A DNA stretch of 64,000 nucleotides. Origin: Desulfuromonadales bacterium. GTDB taxonomy: Bacteria > Desulfobacterota > Desulfuromonadia > Desulfuromonadales > Geopsychrobacteraceae. Below the pieces are notes generated by a model. The model made no database searches, was not told the DNA's origin, and saw only the letters and a program-made list of their open reading frames with translations. Of this stretch, positions 1 through 8,248 are shown one piece after another (within the stretch, counting starts at the first letter, position 1; each line of letters starts with the position of its first letter). The DNA lies in the NCBI GenBank assembly GCA_016931615.1, contig JAFGEL010000065.1:1-64000 (forward strand), in the 5' to 3' direction. The position numbers and the translations under genes were made by a program.

Positions 1-23
1 AAAACCGTTTGGCCTGAATTCAT
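1..23 (-). CDS. 5' end of a TPP-riboswitch-controlled gene, cut by window edge
   Basis: Read on the minus strand, an ATG at 23-21 follows a strong ribosome binding site (GGGAGG) by five bases and opens a frame beginning MNSGQTV that leaves the window. It lies downstream of a TPP aptamer and terminator on the same strand, so it is most likely a thiamine biosynthesis or transport gene. Seven codons are too few to say which one. The start is seen; the thiamine role is inferred from the riboswitch. Confidence 0.55.
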
Positions 24-170
24 TGATACCTCCCGCGATAACGGAAGGTATCTCCCCATATTGGTGGGACGAATTCAAATCGAAAACGAAACAGTTATGT
101 CAAAGAACAAATCTTGTTAACGACTTACGTCATTATCCGATTTTTTAACCGGACAGTAGTGGTTTAGCAT

Positions 171-194
171 AAAAAAAGCCGCGCAAATGGCGGC
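171..194 (-). terminator. Riboswitch-associated intrinsic terminator
   Basis: On the minus strand a GCCGC/GCGGC stem with a seven-base loop is followed by seven T. It sits between the TPP aptamer and the gene starting at 23. Its 5' arm (GCCGC) can also pair with GCGGC at the 3' end of the aptamer, so aptamer closure and terminator formation fit an OFF switch. Confidence 0.7.
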
Positions 195-213
195 ACTCAG
201 CTGTTGACTTCAG

Positions 214-306
214 GCCGCTTCCCTACGCCGGTATCAACCGGATCAGGTTCAAAGGGTCGTTCTGCTGTTCACAGAACTCTCAGTAACAATGACGCCCCTA
301 GCGAAA
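214..306 (-). ncRNA. TPP riboswitch (THI element)
   Basis: The reverse complement carries the conserved THI-box elements in order: AGGGGCG, ACTGAGA, a variable GTTCTG/CAGAAC hairpin, ACCCTTTGAACCTGATCCGG, a short loop, then CCGGCGTAGGGAAG. Closing helix P1 is CGCT with AGCG. These are the pyrimidine- and pyrophosphate-sensing helices of the thiamine pyrophosphate aptamer. It is followed by a terminator and then a gene start on the same strand, so control is probably by transcription termination. Confidence 0.93.
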
Positions 307-322
307 CTACAATACCTGATAA

Positions 323-351
323 AATTAACAGTCTGAGATTGCTTAAGTCAA
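323..351 (-). promoter_or_regulatory. Sigma-70-type promoter for the TPP riboswitch unit
   Basis: On the minus strand TTGACT and TTAATT are separated by 17 bases and lie just upstream of the aptamer. Position and spacing fit a housekeeping promoter for the riboswitch leader. Confidence 0.6.
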
Positions 352-380
352 CATGTAAGCGGAAACCCTGCAGCAATTGA

Positions 381-410
381 TTGATTTGTTATGTTTTGAT
401 CGCGTAGGAT
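381..410 (+). promoter_or_regulatory. Possible promoter for the gene at 444
   Basis: TTGATT and TAGGAT are spaced by 18 bases, 34 bases before the ATG at 444. The match is only moderate; it is proposed because this is the only plausible start point for the rightward genes 444-1788. Confidence 0.3.
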
Positions 411-443
411 AGCAGCTTTGTTAACTGGCCGGAAAGGATACCC

Positions 444-764
444 ATGTCGATTTCAGACCGCTATCGTCAGCTTATCGATCAAATCGAAAATGATGTTGAT
501 CGTCTTTATGAAAACCTGCCGGATACGACCGCGAAAGCTCTGCGCCTGGTCGACATGGCTGTCGAAGAGATGCAGGATATGGCAGAATCTGTCGGTGAAA
601 TTCCGCAAATACAGCTTGAACACAAGCTTTCACCGGTGCTGTTGAAAGCTCATGAAAAGCTCGATCGGGCCAGGGTGATGCTTGAAGAGGCGGGTCATAA
701 GAACGCCGGAGGGAATATCTGGGAACTGGAACAGATGATTTATCGCCTGCTGAACGATTTGTAG
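444..764 (+). CDS. Conserved-looking hypothetical protein, helical
   Basis: A 106-residue acidic protein with no cysteine, signal peptide or membrane segment. It is probably almost wholly alpha-helical with amphipathic heptad-like stretches. The ATG follows AAAGGA. I do not recognise a family. It lies ahead of a DUF3467 gene and a DUF3047 gene in what looks like one transcript. The overlapping frame at 418-645 has no comparable RBS or composition and is treated as a shadow. Confidence 0.75.
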   Translation: MSISDRYRQLIDQIENDVDRLYENLPDTTAKALRLVDMAVEEMQDMAESVGEIPQIQLEHKLSPVLLKAHEKLDRARVMLEEAGHKNAGGNIWELEQMIYRLLNDL

Positions 765-815
765 CGGTTGTCATTTATTCGACTATTCTTCAAGCTTCTA
801 AAAGAAAGGGCGTCT

Positions 816-1124
816 GTGGTGGATAAATTGAAAGAGCGGGAAATCAAACTGGAAATACAGATGGATGATCAGGTTGCGAGTGGACAGTATATCAATATGG
901 TGGTTGTCAATCACAATGACAGTGAATTTGTCATCGACTGTATTTATGTTCAGCCTCAGGCGCCCAAAGCCAGAGTCCAGTCAAGATTGATCACCTCTCC
1001 ACGACATGCCAAACGACTTCTCGCGGCACTGCAGAGTAATATCGAGCGTTATGAAAAGCACTTTGGAGCAATAGCTATGGTCGCAGATGAGAGCAAGTCA
1101 TTTGTTGATACCCCGATACATTAA
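816..1124 (+). CDS. DUF3467-family protein
   Basis: About 102 residues. The core pattern is a strand-rich N-terminus followed by NDSEFVIDCIYV, PQAPKARVQSRLITSP, HAKRLLAALQSNIERYEKHFG. This matches the DUF3467 layout (an F-x-L/I-D strand, a P-x-x-PKA-x-V segment, and an HAKRLL helix). The ORF track opens at a TTG (768), but GTG at 816 follows AAGAAAGGG and fits the family's usual short N-terminus, so 816 is preferred. Function is unknown. Its 3' end overlaps the next gene by 38 bases, suggesting coupled expression. Confidence 0.75.
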   Translation: MVDKLKEREIKLEIQMDDQVASGQYINMVVVNHNDSEFVIDCIYVQPQAPKARVQSRLITSPRHAKRLLAALQSNIERYEKHFGAIAMVADESKSFVDTPIH

Positions 1125-1788
1125 GTCGGCGCTGAGATTCGCTCCGAGCTTATTCATTGCCGCCATGGTGCTGCCGGCAGCACCGCCGGCGGTCGACGCG
1201 CAAACTCAAAGTTTAGCTGTTGACTCCTTTGATCAGGGCCTTTCAGGCTGGGATGTCCAGACATTTGAAGGAGCAACGACCTATCGCATCGTCGTTGATG
1301 AAGATGGAAATCGGGTGCTTTTTGCCGACAGTCATGCCGGCGCTTCAGGCTTGATAAAGCGGATATCAATTGATCCGCACGGGTTTCCCCTGTTGCGCTG
1401 GCGTTGGAAAATAAATGGCATTGTCACGCATGGCGATGCGCGGACTAAAGAAGGCGATGATTACGCAGCGCGAATTTATGTCGTCTTCCCTCATTGGATC
1501 AAACCGCTTACCCGGACCATCAATTATATTTGGGCCAATCAATTGCCCACCGGTGAAGCGGTGCCCAACCCGTATTTTTCCCGGGCGATGATGCTGGCCG
1601 TCGAATCGGGGAATGCAAAAGCCGGTCAGTGGATCAATGAGGAACGCAATATCGTCGATGACTTTCGTCGGCTGTTTGGTGAAGACCCCCCACAGGTTGG
1701 AGGGGTCGCCATTATGACGGATACAGACAATACCGGCAGCAGCGCTCAAGCCTGGTACGATGATCTGGCGTTTTTCTCGCCGCAGTGA
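1087..1788 (+). CDS. DUF3047-family exported protein
   Basis: 233 residues. A signal peptide covers about residues 1-38, with a hydrophobic core FAPSLFIAAMVLPAA and a likely cut after VDA. The mature part matches DUF3047: the LRWRWKING strand, KEGDDYAARIYVVFP, TINYIWAN and the IMTDTDNTGS..AWYDDL ending. The fold resembles a carbohydrate-binding-like beta sandwich, but no enzymatic role is established. The periplasmic location is inferred from the signal. The gene ends 18 bases from the convergent DAHP synthase gene, with no visible terminator between them. Confidence 0.85.
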   Translation: MRASHLLIPRYIKSALRFAPSLFIAAMVLPAAPPAVDAQTQSLAVDSFDQGLSGWDVQTFEGATTYRIVVDEDGNRVLFADSHAGASGLIKRISIDPHGFPLLRWRWKINGIVTHGDARTKEGDDYAARIYVVFPHWIKPLTRTINYIWANQLPTGEAVPNPYFSRAMMLAVESGNAKAGQWINEERNIVDDFRRLFGEDPPQVGGVAIMTDTDNTGSSAQAWYDDLAFFSPQ

Positions 1789-1805
1789 CCTCCTTGGCCC
1801 GACTT

Positions 1806-2855
1806 TTACCTGGCGGCCAATTTATCAGCAGCGCGTTTCAGCATTTCGGCCGTGGTGGACCAGTCGACACATTTGTCGGTGACCGAAACGCCGTATTTGA
1901 GCTGGCTGAGATCCTCAGGAATCGGCTGATTCCCGGCATTGAGGTTGCTTTCAATCATGACTCCGGTAATTGAACCCGGGTTTTCCCTCAACTGATCGAT
2001 GACATTGTCCAGAACCTCTCTCTGGAGGTTGTGATCTTTGCGTGAGTTTGCGTGACTGCAGTCGACCATGATCGCTGATGGCAAACTGCGTTCTTTGAGC
2101 TGTTCTGCCGTGCGGCGAATATCTTCCGGATAATAGTTGGGAGCGTCGTTTCCACCACGCAGGACGATGTGGACATCCGGATTGCCGGTCGTCTTGATAA
2201 TCGATGTGCGTCCCTCATAGTTAATTCCGAGGAAACTGTGTGGACGGCAGGCTGCGGCCATGGCATCCAGGGCAATCTGCAGACCGCCGTCAGTACCATT
2301 TTTGAAGCCGACAGGAAAAGACAGTCCACTCGACATTTCTCTGTGGGTCTGCGATTCCGTCGTTCTGGCCCCGATTGCTCCCCAACTGATCGTGTCCGCA
2401 AGGTATTGGGGAGTAATCGGATCGAGCATTTCACTGGCGATCGGTAGCTGCAGGTCGGTAATTGAGCAGAATAAGTGCCGGGCAATTCCCAGTCCTTTGG
2501 ATATGCGGTGGGTTTTATCCAGATCCGGATCATTAATGATCCCTTTCCAGCCGACGGTTGTGCGCGGTTTCTCAAAATAAACCCGCATGATGACAAATAT
2601 CTGCTCGTGAATTTCCCGGGCCAGTTGGGACAGGCGCTGGGCATATTCAAGCGCGGCCTTCTCATCATGGATTGAGCAGGGGCCGACGATCGCCATCAAG
2701 CGCGGGTCTTTTCCCTGAAGAATGTTCTTGATGGTGTTGCGGCTGTTGTTGACGAATGTCGCTCCCTGCTCTGAAAGGGGGAATACCTGTTTCAAGTGAA
2801 ATGGTGAAATAATCGGTTCGACGTGCGTCACTTTTAAGTTGTTGGTTTCAACCAT
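1806..2855 (-). CDS. 3-deoxy-7-phosphoheptulonate synthase (class I, AroG/F/H type)
   Basis: 349 residues, the usual length of the E. coli AroF/G/H type. It condenses phosphoenolpyruvate with erythrose 4-phosphate, the first step of the shikimate pathway. Visible signatures are AIVGPCSIHD near residue 56, RVYFEKPRTTVGWKG near 90, GARTTESQTHREMSSGLS and VDCSHANS with metal-ligand residues. The start ATG follows AGGAG. It is monocistronic and divergent from the yggT-divIVA group. Which aromatic amino acid inhibits it cannot be told by eye, so no AroF/G/H symbol is assigned. Confidence 0.95.
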   Translation of the reverse strand: MVETNNLKVTHVEPIISPFHLKQVFPLSEQGATFVNNSRNTIKNILQGKDPRLMAIVGPCSIHDEKAALEYAQRLSQLAREIHEQIFVIMRVYFEKPRTTVGWKGIINDPDLDKTHRISKGLGIARHLFCSITDLQLPIASEMLDPITPQYLADTISWGAIGARTTESQTHREMSSGLSFPVGFKNGTDGGLQIALDAMAAACRPHSFLGINYEGRTSIIKTTGNPDVHIVLRGGNDAPNYYPEDIRRTAEQLKERSLPSAIMVDCSHANSRKDHNLQREVLDNVIDQLRENPGSITGVMIESNLNAGNQPIPEDLSQLKYGVSVTDKCVDWSTTAEMLKRAADKLAAR

Positions 2856-2925
2856 GCTGTTTTTTCTCCTGCATATCGTCGACAGACAACGATAAGGGCA
2901 TTGTGTCAGTTAAATTTATGGCGGC

Positions 2926-2954
2926 AATTTAACGGTTTTTGCCGGTGAAGTCAA
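2926..2954 (-). promoter_or_regulatory. Promoter for DAHP synthase
   Basis: On the minus strand TTGACT, 17 bases, then TAAATT, about 70 bases before the start codon. It is back to back with the rightward promoter at 2980-3007. Confidence 0.5.
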
Positions 2955-2979
2955 AGCGTGCTATGGTTGCGCGTTTGAT

Positions 2980-3007
2980 TTGACAGGGTTATAACTTTCA
3001 TTATAAA
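2980..3007 (+). promoter_or_regulatory. Promoter for yggT-divIVA-yggU
   Basis: A consensus TTGACA and a TATAAA are separated by 16 bases, about 50 bases before the yggT start. It diverges from the leftward DAHP synthase promoter. Confidence 0.6.
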
Positions 3008-3057
3008 AACGCTCAATTAAAGAGTTATTTATATTCTCATTGAAAGGTTTTCCAGCT

Positions 3058-3342
3058 ATGAGTGTGTTGATTCTTGCCGTTGCCAGAATTCTGGACCTGG
3101 CATTCAATATCTATATTTTCATCGTTATCGCCAGGGCTCTGATCTCATGGGTGAACCCCGATCCCTATAATCCGATCGTACGTTTTCTTCATAATGCGAC
3201 AGATCCGGCTCTTTATCGCTTAAGACGTCTGATACCGTTTCTGCAGGCAGGAGCTTTTGACTTTTCTCCGATAGCTCTGCTCATCCTGTTGTCGGTTGTC
3301 CAGCAGGTTGTGGTGTCTTTTCTTTATCAACTCGCTCATTAA
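3058..3342 (+). CDS. YggT-family membrane protein
   Basis: 94 residues with two hydrophobic segments (about 3-30 and 70-90) flanking the family signature SWVNPDPYNPIVRFLHNATDPALYRLRRLIP. YggT proteins are small inner-membrane proteins; in Gram-positives the related YlmG sits by divIVA and helps envelope or division-site organisation. The ORF track starts upstream at a TTG, but ATG 3058 after GAAAGG gives the normal length. It heads a tight run with divIVA (20 bases downstream) and yggU, the same order seen in many bacteria. Confidence 0.9.
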   Translation: MSVLILAVARILDLAFNIYIFIVIARALISWVNPDPYNPIVRFLHNATDPALYRLRRLIPFLQAGAFDFSPIALLILLSVVQQVVVSFLYQLAH

Positions 3343-3362
3343 GGCCGTCAGGACAAAACGCT

Positions 3363-3893
3363 ATGCGGATCACACCGATAGAAATTCAGCAACATCAGTT
3401 CAAGACCCGACTCATGGGCTACGACACCTCGGCTGTTGATCATTTTCTTGAAATGCTGGCTGACGAACTGGAAAGGCTTCACAAACAGAACAATGAGTTG
3501 AAAGAATCCCTCGCGCGAACCCGATCGTCTCTGGATCAGATGCGGGAGCGGGAAAAGGCTCTTCAGCAGACGCTGATGACGGCCCAGCAGGTGACTGAGG
3601 AGTTGAAGGAAAATGCCCGCAAGGAGGCTGAGCTGGTTGTTGCTGACGCCCATCTTGAAGGAGAACGGGTCATTCGGGATGCCCATGAAAGAAGGCTTCA
3701 GTTGATCAGTCAGATTCAAGAAATGAAGCGTCAGAAACTGTCGTTTGAGGGTGGCTTACGGGCTCTCATCGACAATCATCTCAAGTTGCTCGATATGGAT
3801 AGTCTGTTGCTTGAAGAAGATTCTTCTGCTGCCCAGTTACCAGAACCTTTGATCAGTGATGATGATATTGATGAGCAGGTGGATTTTCCCTGA
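3363..3893 (+). CDS. divIVA: DivIVA-domain protein
   Basis: 176 residues. The N-terminal DivIVA motif is clear: ITPIEIQQHQFKTRLMGYDTSAVDHFLEMLADELERL. A long coiled coil follows (about residues 30-135), then an acidic tail ending in DDDIDEQVDFP. DivIVA proteins bind curved membrane through the N-terminus and assemble through the coiled coil to place division or polarity factors. In this group its partners are not established. Its stop overlaps the yggU start (TGATG), so the two are translationally coupled. Confidence 0.9.
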   Translation: MRITPIEIQQHQFKTRLMGYDTSAVDHFLEMLADELERLHKQNNELKESLARTRSSLDQMREREKALQQTLMTAQQVTEELKENARKEAELVVADAHLEGERVIRDAHERRLQLISQIQEMKRQKLSFEGGLRALIDNHLKLLDMDSLLLEEDSSAAQLPEPLISDDDIDEQVDFP

Positions 3894-4195
3894 TGCTTTC
3901 CTGTCTGGACGATTCCCCGCAAGGCGTCATCATCAGGCTTAAAGTCCAACCGCGTGCGAGTAAAAACCAGGTTGTCGGTCTCCATGGAGATGATCTGAAA
4001 ATCAAGCTGACTGCTCCGCCGGTTGATGGTGCAGCCAATCAGTATTGTTGCGCCTTCCTGGCTAAACTGTTCGGGGTCGCCAAATCTCATGTCAACATTG
4101 TCAGTGGAGAACATGCGCGGAGTAAAAAAGTCCGCATTGACCATATGGATTCTTCATGCGCCGAGAAAATCCTCAGGACAGTTCTGCACAGTTAA
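3893..4195 (+). CDS. YggU/DUF167-family protein
   Basis: 100 residues with the DUF167 core: IRLKVQPRASKNQVVGLHGDDLKIKLTAPPVDGAANQ, then a lysine-containing strand ARSKKVRI. The fold is small alpha/beta and the biochemical role is unknown. It overlaps divIVA by one base and so belongs to the yggT-divIVA-yggU group. Confidence 0.9.
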   Translation: MLSCLDDSPQGVIIRLKVQPRASKNQVVGLHGDDLKIKLTAPPVDGAANQYCCAFLAKLFGVAKSHVNIVSGEHARSKKVRIDHMDSSCAEKILRTVLHS

Positions 4196-4273
4196 ATACG
4201 CCCTTGACAGGAAATCGGCAAGCCATTTATGATCCTAGGTTGTTTGATCAATAAATTCTGGAGGTGATGCATT

Positions 4274-4528
4274 ATGCCGTTGTACGAATACCAATGTGAA
4301 GACTGTGGCCGGCGTTTTGAAGTGAGACAGAAATTTTCCGATGCGCCGGTCAGTGAGTGTGTCCAATGTGGTGGCCGTGCCAGAAAAATGGTTTCTCGTG
4401 GAGCCTTTACCCTTAAGGGTGGGGGCTGGTATGATCAGGGCTACTCACAAGCCGCAAGCTGTTCAGCCGCGTCATCCGGCAGTGAAGCCTGTGCCTCCTG
4501 CCCTGCTGCGAAGGCAGCGAACGGCTGA
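4274..4528 (+). CDS. FmdB-type zinc ribbon protein
   Basis: 84 residues beginning MPLYEYQCEDCGRRFE with a second CVQCGG pair. These are the four cysteines of the FmdB/CxxC_CXXC_SSSS zinc ribbon. The C-terminal half is low complexity, rich in Ala, Ser and Cys (CSAASSGSEACASCPAA). The start follows GGAGGTG. Originally noted as a regulator linked to formamidase or formate genes, the family is now seen as a general small ribbon of unclear role. A strong terminator follows directly. Confidence 0.9.
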   Translation: MPLYEYQCEDCGRRFEVRQKFSDAPVSECVQCGGRARKMVSRGAFTLKGGGWYDQGYSQAASCSAASSGSEACASCPAAKAANG

Positions 4529-4552
4529 CCTCAATTTAAAACTGTGTCTTCG

Positions 4553-4587
4553 ATCCCCGACAGGAACTCTGTCGGGGATTTTTTTTG
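4553..4587 (+). terminator. Rho-independent terminator after the zinc-ribbon gene
   Basis: An ATCCCCGACAG / CTGTCGGGGAT perfect stem with loop GAACT is followed by eight T. It separates this gene from the folD promoter. Confidence 0.9.
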
Positions 4588-4609
4588 TTTTTTTCCGCTG
4601 ACCCTTTGC

Positions 4610-4638
4610 TTTACAAAGGCCTGTTGCTCTCGTATAGT
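4610..4638 (+). promoter_or_regulatory. Promoter of the folD-metVF-gcv operon
   Basis: TTTACA and TATAGT are separated by exactly 17 bases. It is placed between a strong terminator and folD, about 75 bases before the folD start. No glycine riboswitch is visible in the leader. Confidence 0.65.
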
Positions 4639-4713
4639 CAGACCTTGGCAAGCGGCCAACGTAGGCGATAAACAACCACCTAAAACTGTTGCAACATATA
4701 GAGGAGGATTCAA

Positions 4714-5565
4714 GTGGCAGAGCTTATTGACGGGAAAGCCATCGCTGCGGAGTTGCGTCAGGAAATCGCAGCGGATACCCAATCTCTGGTCAGTAAAGGG
4801 GTCACTCCCGGATTGGCTGTAGTCCTTGTCGGCGAGGATCCGGCCAGTCGGGTTTATGTCTCGATGAAGGAAAAAGCTTGTGCCGCCGCGGGGATTTTTT
4901 CCGACGAACACAAACTTGCGGCAGACACCAGTGAGCAGGATCTTCTGGCACTGATAGCCCAATTGAATGCTGATGAGCGTATTGACGGGATCCTTGTGCA
5001 ACTGCCCCTGCCGGACCACATTGATGAGTCAAAAGTATTAGAGGCTATTTCACCGGACAAAGATGTTGACGGTTTTCATCCCTATAATGTCGGTCGACTG
5101 GTCACCGGGAATCCTCTTTTCCAACCCTGTACACCTTTCGGCGTGATGAAAATGCTGGAACGTACCGGGGTCGAATTGAAAGGCAAAGAGGTTGTGGTCG
5201 TTGGCCGCTCGAACATTGTCGGCAAGCCCGTTGCCCTCATGTGCTTAGCCGAGCACGCGACAGTGACGATCTGCCATTCACGAACCCGGGAACTGGACAA
5301 AAAAGTCGCAGCAGCCGATGTTGTTATTGCTGCCGTCGGACGACCGGAAATGATCAAGGGTGATTGGATCAAGCCGGGTGCAGTGGTTATCGATGTGGGG
5401 GTGAACCGTGTCGGGGATAAAAAACTGGTCGGCGATGTCGAGTTTGATGCGGCCTGTCGAAATGCCGCAGCGATCACTCCAGTTCCGGGAGGGGTCGGAC
5501 CGATGACCATCACCATGCTGCTTTATAATACGCTGGTCAGTGCCAAGCGCAGGTCCGAGCGATAG
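4714..5565 (+). CDS. folD: Bifunctional methylene-THF dehydrogenase/methenyl-THF cyclohydrolase
   Basis: 283 residues, full length. FolD interconverts 10-formyl-, methenyl- and methylene-tetrahydrofolate in the cytosol. Visible motifs: [18 protein letters not shown] with the catalytic lysine, [30 protein letters not shown], the nucleotide-binding [11 protein letters not shown] and [17 protein letters not shown] start after GAGGAGG. First gene of the one-carbon cluster; MetV starts nine bases after its stop. It supplies the methylene-THF used by both MetF and the glycine cleavage genes downstream. Confidence 0.97.
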   Translation: MAELIDGKAIAAELRQEIAADTQSLVSKGVTPGLAVVLVGEDPASRVYVSMKEKACAAAGIFSDEHKLAADTSEQDLLALIAQLNADERIDGILVQLPLPDHIDESKVLEAISPDKDVDGFHPYNVGRLVTGNPLFQPCTPFGVMKMLERTGVELKGKEVVVVGRSNIVGKPVALMCLAEHATVTICHSRTRELDKKVAAADVVIAAVGRPEMIKGDWIKPGAVVIDVGVNRVGDKKLVGDVEFDAACRNAAAITPVPGGVGPMTITMLLYNTLVSAKRRSER

Positions 5566-5574
5566 TCATTCTCG

Positions 5575-6243
5575 ATGATTATCAGTTCCCCAAAAAAGAG
5601 AGCCTCTCTTGAGGCCCTGATGAAAGACTATCAGGCGGTATTTCTGGTTGGTTGCGGTTCCTGTGCGACGGTCTGCAAGGTCGGTGGGGAAGAAGAGGTT
5701 TTTGCCACTCAGGAGTGGCTTGAAGAATGTGGTCATGAAGTGACCGGCAGTATGATTCTTGATGAGGCCTGTCATATCATGCGTGCCGCACGTGAAATCA
5801 GGCGCTTTCGTGATCAGATTGCCGATGCCGATGTGTTGCTGGTGTTGTCATGCGGTGCGGGCGCCCAATCGATTTCTGATTGTACGGATAAACCGGTTTT
5901 GACCGGGGTTGACCCGCTATTTCTCGGCAATGTACGGCGCTTTGGTCAATACGAGGAAAAATGTTCGCTGTGCGGCGACTGCATTCTCAATGAGACGGCC
6001 GGTATCTGCCCGGTAACCACCTGTGCCAAGGGTTTGCTGAATGGTCCCTGTGGGGGGATGGAAGATGGCTATTGTGAGGTCGATCGACAACAGCAATGTG
6101 CCTGGGTAAGAATTTACCAGCGCCTTGAAAAACAGCAGCGGGGAGTTTTCAGCCGGGTTGTAGAGCCAAAGGACTGGAGCCGTAAGTTTAAACCGGGGAA
6201 ACATTTTATCGACAGATGTTCAGGTAAAAATTCAGACTTATGA
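5575..6243 (+). CDS. metV: MetV-like zinc/iron-sulfur partner of methylene-THF reductase
   Basis: 222 residues rich in cysteine: GCGSCATVCKVGG near the N-terminus, then CSLCGDC, ICPVTTCAKGLLNGPCGG and CEVDRQQQC. This is the MTHFR C-terminal-like (MetV) layout. In acetogens MetV pairs with MetF to reduce methylene-THF, MetV being needed to link the flavoprotein to its electron donor. The stop overlaps the metF ATG (TTATGA), so the subunits are made together. The electron donor here is not known. Confidence 0.85.
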   Translation: MIISSPKKRASLEALMKDYQAVFLVGCGSCATVCKVGGEEEVFATQEWLEECGHEVTGSMILDEACHIMRAAREIRRFRDQIADADVLLVLSCGAGAQSISDCTDKPVLTGVDPLFLGNVRRFGQYEEKCSLCGDCILNETAGICPVTTCAKGLLNGPCGGMEDGYCEVDRQQQCAWVRIYQRLEKQQRGVFSRVVEPKDWSRKFKPGKHFIDRCSGKNSDL

Positions 6244-7097
6244 GCGGTCTAGCTGAAAAACTCAAGGCCGGTCGGTTTGTCATAACTGCAGAGGTCGCTC
6301 CCCCCAAGGGAGGAGATGTTGCACCGGCGCTCAAAACGGCTGAAAAACTTAAACATGTTGACGCCATTAATGTCACGGACAATCAGGGGGCGTGCATGCG
6401 TATGTCTCCTGTTGCTGTAGCGCGCTGTCTTGTGGAAGAGGGTTTTGAGCCGATTCTGCAACTGACCTGCCGTGATCGCAACCGTATGGCGTTACAGTCG
6501 GAGCTGCTCGGGGCCGCCGCTTTGGGAATTAAAAATCTCCTGGTATTGACTGGAGATCATCCGCGTTTTGGTGACCACAAAGCTTCCCGGCCGGTATTTG
6601 ACCTGGATTCGATCCAATTGTTGCAGGGCATAAGGAAACTTGAGAGCGGTTTCGACATGGCCGGCAATGCCCTGATTTCGTCTCCCGGTTTTTTTGTCGG
6701 AACTGCAGCTGCTCCGGCTGCCGAGCCACAGGATCTCGTCCTGCAGAAAATTCGCAAGAAAATAGCTGCCGGGACTGACTTTTTTCAAACCCAGGCGGTT
6801 TTCAGTCGCACCCAGGTCGCTGCATTCAGTACTGCCGTCAGAGCCGAAAAGATTCCGGTGGTCCTTGGTGTCGTGCTGTTGAAGAGTCTGCGCATGGCCG
6901 AGTTTCTCAATGATCAAATTCCTGGTGTACAGGTGCCTCAGGATTTGCTAAAACGCCTAGATGACGCAGACGATTCCCTTGCCGAGGGGGTGAAGATTGC
7001 GCGTGAAATGGTCACTTGGGCTCGGGATCTGTGTCAGGGTGTTCATTTGATGACGTTTGGCCGGGAAGATCTGATTCCGCAGATTATGACCGAATAG
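6240..7097 (+). CDS. metF: Methylenetetrahydrofolate reductase, short MetF
   Basis: 285 residues of a TIM-barrel flavoprotein. Markers are FVITAEVAPPKGGD, INVTDNQGACMRMSP, PILQLTCRDRNRMALQSELLGAAALGIKNLLVLTGD and TDFFQTQAVF. It forms methyl-THF for methionine synthesis or for the methyl branch of the Wood-Ljungdahl pathway. Overlapping start with metV places it in the two-subunit type. gcvT follows after 23 bases. Confidence 0.92.
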   Translation: MSGLAEKLKAGRFVITAEVAPPKGGDVAPALKTAEKLKHVDAINVTDNQGACMRMSPVAVARCLVEEGFEPILQLTCRDRNRMALQSELLGAAALGIKNLLVLTGDHPRFGDHKASRPVFDLDSIQLLQGIRKLESGFDMAGNALISSPGFFVGTAAAPAAEPQDLVLQKIRKKIAAGTDFFQTQAVFSRTQVAAFSTAVRAEKIPVVLGVVLLKSLRMAEFLNDQIPGVQVPQDLLKRLDDADDSLAEGVKIAREMVTWARDLCQGVHLMTFGREDLIPQIMTE

Positions 7098-7120
7098 TTG
7101 CTCTTTTCAGGAGGTCCGAG

Positions 7121-8206
7121 ATGAGAAAAACCCCTTTAAACCAGTTGCACAGGGATTTAGGTGCGCGCATGGTTGAGTTTGGCGGCTGGGATATGCCGGT
7201 TCAATATTCTGGAGTCATCAATGAGCATCTGGCTGTTCGCAACGCTGCCGGCCTGTTTGATGTGTCGCACATGGGAGAGATTGAAGTTTCAGGGCCCCAG
7301 GCTTTTGAATTTTTGCAGTACGCCACAACGAATGACGTTTCCAAGCTCATTGATGGCCAGGTTCAATACACCGCCCTCTGTTATGAAAGTGGCGGCGTTG
7401 TCGATGATCTGACCCTCTATCGTTTTTCTGCAGACCGCTATCTGCTCTGCGTCAATGCAGCCAATACCGATAAGGATTTTGCCTGGCTGCAGGGCCTCCA
7501 TCGGGACAGCTCATTTGCCGATCTGACTCTGGTGAATCGCAGTGACGATTACGCCCAGTTAGCCCTGCAAGGGCCCCAGGCTGCAGCTATCCTGAATAAA
7601 TTGACGGATGTCGATCTGAGTGCGTTGAAGTATTATCATTTTGCCATTGGTCCGGTGGCGGGAATCGAGATGATTATCTCGCGTACCGGCTATACGGGCG
7701 AAGATGGTTTTGAGCTTTATTGCTCTGCGGCAGATGGCCCAGCCCTGTGGCAGCAGTTGCTCGCGGCCGGGGCTCCTCTGGGGCTGATTCCTATAGGGCT
7801 GGGGGCGCGAGATACCTTGCGGCTTGAAAAGGGGTATGCTCTCTACGGGCACGAAATCACGGCTGATATCATGCCGCTTGAAGCCCGTCTGGCCTGGATA
7901 ACCAAATTGAATAAAGGGCCATTTGTCGGTCGTGAAGCGATGCTCAACGCCAAACAAGCCGGTCTCCCGCGTCAGCTGGTTGCGGTCAAATTAGCGGCGG
8001 CCGGCGTGCCCCGAGAAGGGTATCCGGTTTTTTGTGACGGTAAAGAAGTGGGTTATGTTGCCAGTGGTACGATGTCTCCGAGCCTGAAACAGGGCATTGC
8101 CTTGGCTTTGATCGACTCTGCGGTCGCTGCAAGTGATGCCCAATTGGAAATAGCGATTCGTCAACGGCATGTTCCGGCTGATAGGGCCGCATTGCCTTTT
8201 GTCTAA
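7121..8206 (+). CDS. gcvT: Glycine cleavage system T protein (aminomethyltransferase)
   Basis: 361 residues. T-protein moves the aminomethyl carbon from lipoylated GcvH to THF, giving methylene-THF and ammonia. Motifs: GGWDMPVQYSGVINEH, FDVSHMGEI, LALQGPQA, SRTGYTGEDGFELY and LGARDTLRLEKGYALYGHEI. The ORF track opens at 7016 inside metF; ATG 7121 has the RBS AGGAGGTCC eight bases upstream and the standard N-terminus MRKTPLNQLHRDLGA. The gcvTHP order is conventional. Confidence 0.97.
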   Translation: MRKTPLNQLHRDLGARMVEFGGWDMPVQYSGVINEHLAVRNAAGLFDVSHMGEIEVSGPQAFEFLQYATTNDVSKLIDGQVQYTALCYESGGVVDDLTLYRFSADRYLLCVNAANTDKDFAWLQGLHRDSSFADLTLVNRSDDYAQLALQGPQAAAILNKLTDVDLSALKYYHFAIGPVAGIEMIISRTGYTGEDGFELYCSAADGPALWQQLLAAGAPLGLIPIGLGARDTLRLEKGYALYGHEITADIMPLEARLAWITKLNKGPFVGREAMLNAKQAGLPRQLVAVKLAAAGVPREGYPVFCDGKEVGYVASGTMSPSLKQGIALALIDSAVAASDAQLEIAIRQRHVPADRAALPFV

Positions 8207-8248
8207 ATCTGACTTGTGTCAAACCCTGACTATTGAGGAGGAATAACG

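Noticed and set aside
1-120. Open plus-strand frame from the left edge ending at a TAA at 118-120
   Set aside because: It covers the leader and start of the riboswitch-controlled minus-strand gene, which has a clear aptamer, terminator and RBS; the plus-strand peptide resembles no family.
7098-7120. Glycine riboswitch ahead of gcvT
   Set aside because: The gap is only 23 bases and holds just an RBS; the operon leader before folD also shows no tandem glycine aptamer pattern.
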